Shown here piece after piece: positions 41,175 through 44,433 of a stretch of DNA of 44,433 nucleotides. The stretch spans positions 1-44,433 of the forward strand of contig JANYHH010000090.1 in NCBI GenBank assembly GCA_025359505.1, read 5' to 3'. The translations under genes were made by a program, and so were the position numbers. The notes under the pieces are model-generated. The model did not search any database. It saw nothing but the letters and a program-made list of their open reading frames with translations, and was not told the DNA's origin. Origin of the DNA: Deinococcales bacterium. GTDB lineage: Bacteria > Deinococcota > Deinococci > Deinococcales > JAAFIG01. The first letter of the stretch is position 1. Each line of letters begins with the position of its first letter.

Positions 41175-41255
41175 AAAGCTCCTTTGCTTTTTGCGTCTAC
41201 GCAGGAGTGTATGGAGGGGGCGTCACACGGCCGTCACATGGAGGGGGCCGGGTGT

Positions 41256-41313
41256 CATAGCCAATTTCACATTCATTGAGAATCTGTGGATTCTCAATGA
41301 ATGGCAAGCTATG
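41256..41313. repeat. Long hairpin in spacer
   Basis: A perfect 15-bp inverted repeat (41270-41284 with 41289-41303, 4-nt loop TGTG) is enclosed by outer arms CATAGC (41256-41261) and GCTATG (41308-41313). It is AT-rich and has no T-run. It lies between the anti-sigma gene end (41329) and the small gene's promoter. Confidence 0.65.
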
Positions 41314-41328
41314 CGAGTAAAACCGCTG

Positions 41329-42582
41329 TCAGTCGATTGTTTCTAGCGTTTTCAAATCCCTGTCCAGCACGACCACGCCGCCTTTTGAAATCGCCACCGC
41401 GAGGTGATCGCCGGGCATCGGGCTGATGTCCATCGGCACGCCGCCGACGCGCACCCTGCCCAGCACTGTGAGCGTATCCACGCGCACGGCGGTCACGATG
41501 CCAGCGCGGTCGGACAAAAACGCGAGGTCGCCCATGACGCTCAAGCGATCTGGCTTGCCGCTCAGCGCCAGCTCGCGCAGTACCGCGCCGCTGACCGGGT
41601 TCAGCTCCAATAAACGCCCAGCGTAATCAAGTACCAGCAGCGCTGTTCTCGCTCGAGCCAACGCGACGGGTTGACCCAGATTCTTAAAACGCCGCAGCTC
41701 GCGCCCCGTGATGTCATCCAGCACGCTGACCTCGCCGGTGACGTGGTGCGTGGCGAAGATCAGATCCCCGGCGATCACGGCTTGATCCATCACCTCGAGC
41801 AGCGCCATGTCTGTGCGCGGTGCGATGCGCGTCTCGAGCATGGTTTTCTCACCCTTACCTGTTTTGGTGAAGACCACCACGGTTCCCGAGATCGCGCCTT
41901 TGACGACGACGGTATCGCCTTGGACGGCGACACTGGCCGCGCCCGCTGGGACGGGCCACGTGTCAATCAGCTTGCCGCTTGCCTCGTCAATGATGTACAA
42001 GCGCTGATTGGCTGCGTCCAACAAGTACGACAGGCCGCCGCTCGAGGTCGCATCGGTGAAGTTACTCTGAAAATCATTGCTTTGTCGGTGCGCGGTCAGT
42101 TGCACCGATACGCGACTGCGGTTCGGGCGGATCAGCACGGCCCCCGAGTCAGCTTGGCCGACGATCAGCCCACCGTCGCCCGTGGTGGCCACGACGGATA
42201 CCGACCCCAGCGTGACCGCTCGAGGTAGCAAGGCAATCAGTGCCAGCACCATCAGCCCGACAGCCGCCAAGCTGGCCCACAGGGCGCGACGCGGCACGCC
42301 TCGGGTGCGGCTCGAGGCTCGAGGAGCGCTGCGGGTAGTCCGAGGCTCGAACCTCGCTGATTCTGGCTGCCTGATCGCCCCCAGCAACCGCGCTTTCAGC
42401 TCTGGGGGCGGCGCGACGGCGGCTGGGATGCCGCTCAGCGCCCGTTGCACCTGCGCGTACTCCTCACGCAGCGCCGCGTCCACCTCGAGCGCCGCCGTGA
42501 CTGCGCTCAGCTCTTCCGTGGTCGCCATGCCGAGCGCGACCAGCGGTAGGAGTTCCTTGAGTTGATCGTCCGTAAAAGTCAT
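41329..42582 (-). CDS. Anti-sigma factor with extracytoplasmic beta-propeller
   Basis: The 417-residue product has an N-terminal helical anti-sigma domain (about 1-70, 'LKELLPLVALGMATTEELSAVTAALE') without the HxxxCxxC zinc motif, so it is of the RskA-like, zinc-independent kind. One membrane helix (about 100-120) leads to a 295-residue outer domain of repeated strand patterns ('LLDAANQRLYIIDEASGKLIDTW', 'SVLDDITGRELRRF', 'LLVLDYAGRLLELN'), probably a beta-propeller sensor. The start overlaps the sigma gene stop as ATGA. It should sequester the sigma factor encoded upstream. Confidence 0.85.
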   Translation of the reverse strand: MTFTDDQLKELLPLVALGMATTEELSAVTAALEVDAALREEYAQVQRALSGIPAAVAPPPELKARLLGAIRQPESARFEPRTTRSAPRASSRTRGVPRRALWASLAAVGLMVLALIALLPRAVTLGSVSVVATTGDGGLIVGQADSGAVLIRPNRSRVSVQLTAHRQSNDFQSNFTDATSSGGLSYLLDAANQRLYIIDEASGKLIDTWPVPAGAASVAVQGDTVVVKGAISGTVVVFTKTGKGEKTMLETRIAPRTDMALLEVMDQAVIAGDLIFATHHVTGEVSVLDDITGRELRRFKNLGQPVALARARTALLVLDYAGRLLELNPVSGAVLRELALSGKPDRLSVMGDLAFLSDRAGIVTAVRVDTLTVLGRVRVGGVPMDISPMPGDHLAVAISKGGVVVLDRDLKTLETID

Positions 42583-43160
42583 GCGTCTCCTGCCAACTCA
42601 GCCAGCGTGCCGCGCAGCTTGTCCAGCGCGTACTTCAAACGCGATTTGACCGTACCGACCGGCACGTTCATCTCCACGGCAATCTCTTCGCGGCTCGAGC
42701 CACGAAAATACGCCAATTCAACAGTCCGGCGATGTGCGTCGCTCAAACCCAGCAGCGCAGATTTGACCCGCACCGACACCGCCTCGAGTTCCGCTTGTTC
42801 CAGCGGGCCGCTGTCGGCACTGGGGATCGGTAACGCCTCGCCGTCATCATCGGTGATGCCCACCGTTGGACGTTCGCGGCGCAAGGCGTCGATCGAGGCG
42901 TTGCGGGTCAAGGTCAGCAAAAATGTGGAGAGCGCCCCACGAGTCGGATCAAACCCGCGTGGATTGCGCCAAAGCTTCATCATCGTGTCCTGCACAATCT
43001 CCTCGGCTTTTGAGGGATGGCTGCACACCCGCAAGGCCACGCCGTACAGCAATCCAGAGTAGCGGTCATAAATTTCAGCAAACGCCGCCTCGTCCCGAGC
43101 CTCGAGCCGCGAAATCAAGGCCGCGTCACTCTGGGTCGCGTAATCCACTCGAGCGGGCAT
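42579..43160 (-). CDS. ECF-type RNA polymerase sigma factor
   Basis: The 193-residue product has region 2 'EAAFAEIYDRYSGLLYGVALRVCSHPSKAEEIVQDTMMKLWRN' and region 4 'ALLGLSDAHRRTVELAYFRGSSREEIAVEMNVPVGTVKSRLKYAL', the standard ECF layout, closest to the SigK-like group. ATG 43160 is chosen because TAGAAT ends 7 nt upstream; a longer reading from 43229 would place that box inside the gene. It is followed by its anti-sigma factor in a coupled pair. Confidence 0.92.
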   Translation of the reverse strand: MPARVDYATQSDAALISRLEARDEAAFAEIYDRYSGLLYGVALRVCSHPSKAEEIVQDTMMKLWRNPRGFDPTRGALSTFLLTLTRNASIDALRRERPTVGITDDDGEALPIPSADSGPLEQAELEAVSVRVKSALLGLSDAHRRTVELAYFRGSSREEIAVEMNVPVGTVKSRLKYALDKLRGTLAELAGDA

Positions 43161-43289
43161 GGCTGGCATTCTAATCGCGCAGACCAGTGGCATGGTCGGC
43201 GGCGCGGCGAGCGGTAGTGCAAGTGTCACGGATCACCTCAGGGATGAGATACGCAACAGGGCGCAGATCGGTTCAGTTAAAATCGACGA

Positions 43290-43913
43290 ATGGAACTCCT
43301 GACCGAACTCGAGGTACGCGTGCTGGGCAGCTTGATGGAAAAGCAAGTCACCACGCCGGACATCTACCCGCTGTCTTTGAACGCGCTGACCAACGCTTGC
43401 AACCAAAAAAACAGCCGTTACCCCGTGACCAGTTACAGCGACCGCGAGGTTGAAGCTGCTCTGGACAGCCTGCGCGTCAAACGTCTGACCTCGTTCAGCC
43501 GCGATTCCGGCGGGCGCGTCCCCAAATACCTGCAATTTCTGGCTAAGGAACTGAACCTGACTCCCGCCCAACACGCGGTGCTGTGCGTGCTGCTGTTGCG
43601 CGGCGCTCAAACGGTCGGTGAGCTTCGCAACCGCGCCGAGCCGCTGTTCAAGATGGAGGGCTTGCACGAAGTCGAACGCATTCTGGAGCGCTTCGCCGAC
43701 CTTGAACTCGTTGTCAAACTCGAGCGCGGCGCAGGTGAACGCGACGCTCGCTGGACGCACATCATGACCGGCGCACCCGCGATGCCAGCGGCGGGCGAAG
43801 CTCGAGGTGCTGGGAGCGGCAGCGGCACTGATCTGGTCAGTCGCGTCGAAGCTTTGGAAGCTGAGGTTTTGGCGCTGCGCTCGCAACTCGAGGCGCTGAA
43901 GGCAAGCCAATGA
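43290..43913 (+). CDS. YceH-family (DUF480) protein
   Basis: The 207-residue product begins 'LTELEVRVLGSLMEKQVTTPDIYPLSLNALTNACNQKNSR', the hallmark of the family, with two winged-helix-like domains ('LTPAQHAVLCVLLLRGAQTVGELRNRAEPL') and a C-terminal coiled coil ('VEALEAEVLALRSQLEAL'). A role in DNA or protein binding is likely but not established. TAAAAT ends 6 nt before the ATG. Confidence 0.9.
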   Translation: MELLTELEVRVLGSLMEKQVTTPDIYPLSLNALTNACNQKNSRYPVTSYSDREVEAALDSLRVKRLTSFSRDSGGRVPKYLQFLAKELNLTPAQHAVLCVLLLRGAQTVGELRNRAEPLFKMEGLHEVERILERFADLELVVKLERGAGERDARWTHIMTGAPAMPAAGEARGAGSGSGTDLVSRVEALEAEVLALRSQLEALKASQ

Positions 43914-43972
43914 AACGCCGCGAGTTGCGCGGCCCGACAAAATTCACGTCGAGGGTCGAGGAAAAATTTTAA
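43910..43972 (+). CDS. 20-codon linking mini-ORF
   Basis: ATG at 43910 overlaps the yceH stop (ATGA) and the TAA at 43970 shares a base with the next ATG (TAATG). The basic peptide starts MKRRELRG and ends EEKF. It has no family; it may simply carry terminating ribosomes from yceH to the next gene. Confidence 0.35.
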   Translation: MKRRELRGPTKFTSRVEEKF

Positions 43973-44298
43973 TGAGGACAATCACGGAGGTCATCGCCGA
44001 TGTGGACGCTCTGAACACCGCTCACGAAGATGACCTCGATTTAGACCAGCTTCAGCGACTCGCCGATGAATACTTTGTACTCGAGATGAACGGTGACGTA
44101 GAGCATTTAGACGTTTGGTTTCGGCTTTTTGAGCGCTATTCCCACAGTGACGGCTATGGAGTGTTCTGGACGATTTTGCACGGTATCGAACACGTTGTGT
44201 CTAACCCGACCGAATTGCTGCTGATCGTTAACCGTTCCTTGCAACGAAAACCGACTTATTTTCCAATGTTAATGGTGAATCGGATGCTCAACACCTAA
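43972..44298 (+). CDS. Small acidic unrecognised protein
   Basis: The 108-residue product is helical and acidic at the start ('DLDLDQLQRLADEYFVLEMNGD') and contains aromatic-rich 'DVWFRLFERYSHSDGYGVFWTILHGIEHV' and a C-terminal 'PTYFPMLMVNRML'. It is cytoplasmic. The style recalls small immunity-type or helical-repeat proteins, but I cannot place it in a family. It is coupled to yceH through the mini-ORF and ends only a few bases before an IS end. Confidence 0.65.
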   Translation: MRTITEVIADVDALNTAHEDDLDLDQLQRLADEYFVLEMNGDVEHLDVWFRLFERYSHSDGYGVFWTILHGIEHVVSNPTELLLIVNRSLQRKPTYFPMLMVNRMLNT

Positions 44299-44302
44299 CT
44301 AC

Positions 44303-44433
44303 TGGACACTTCTCAAGTTTGCACGTTCCCCACGCAATCTGAGACAATAGCGGCTACTCCGTCCGACCAAGGAGAAAGTAGCCACATGAATCATAAACCC
44401 GTGCGAGACGCCCTGCAAGCCCACTTCGACCTT
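44303..44433 (+). mobile_element. Left end of an insertion sequence (cut by window edge)
   Basis: The IS probably begins near 44300 (CTACTGGACACTTCTC...). A promoter is visible: TTGCAC at 44319-44324 and GACAAT at 44343-44348 with 18-bp spacing. AAGGAGA lies before the transposase start. The exact border cannot be set without the other end. Confidence 0.5.
44386..44433 (+). CDS. Transposase, N-terminal fragment
   Basis: ATG at 44386 and 16 codons (MNHKPVRDALQAHFDL) before the window ends. From memory this start resembles IS4-type transposases of Deinococcus, where a 'RDALxxHF' opening occurs. It differs from the fragment at 1-93, so two different IS types bound the window. Confidence 0.5.
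   Translation, partial: MNHKPVRDALQAHFDL

Overview
The window is GC-rich bacterial chromosome, most likely from the Deinococcales (phylum Deinococcota). Three features point there: an archaeal-type AspRS with residues of the non-discriminating class, many -10 boxes sitting 5-8 nt before start codons (the leaderless-mRNA pattern known in Deinococcus), and close similarity of the FtsZ, FtsA and IF-3 proteins to that group. The assignment is an inference. Both ends of the window run into truncated transposase genes, as expected for a contig bounded by repeated insertion sequences.

Region 1 (about 0.3-15.9 kb, minus strand) is a division and cell-wall (dcw) cluster read mraZ-rsmH-ftsL-ftsI-[19-codon mini-ORF]-murF-lipoprotein-mraY-murD-ftsW-murG-murC-murB-ftsQ-ftsA-ftsZ. 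Most neighbours overlap by 1-20 nt, usually as ATGA or GTGA. It starts at a promoter carrying MraZ boxes and ends at a strong terminator after ftsZ. murE and ddl are absent from it. An unrecognised lipoprotein gene sits between murF and mraY, with a REP-like hairpin inside its signal-peptide codons.

Region 2 (16-25.1 kb) holds a thioredoxin-reductase-like flavoprotein, a MerR/GyrI-like regulator, an AlkA-type glycosylase, a Nudix hydrolase, two sugar-type ABC permeases separated by an inverted-repeat element, uracil-DNA glycosylase and FtsH.

Region 3 (25.2-32.5 kb) holds a GH36 alpha-galactosidase, tRNA-Lys(CUU), infC (apparently with a non-canonical start codon), a LysM protein, a divergent PlsY-like protein, a SIMPL protein, aspS and a DUF1801 protein. 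aspS is preceded by what looks like an Asp/Asn-codon transcription attenuator, the most striking signal in the window.

Region 4 (32.5-33.6 kb) is an AT-richer island with two unrecognised membrane proteins, partly flanked by a 31-nt direct repeat. Region 5 (33.6-44.4 kb) holds an aminotransferase, a SHOCT protein followed by a two-component system, an MTHFS-like protein, a large G8-domain lipoprotein resembling animal CEMIP/TMEM2, an ECF sigma/anti-sigma pair, YceH and an unknown small gene next to an IS element.

Over everything lies extreme over-representation of the palindrome CTCGAG, in all reading frames, in spacers and in terminator stems. This resembles the HIP1 phenomenon of cyanobacteria.
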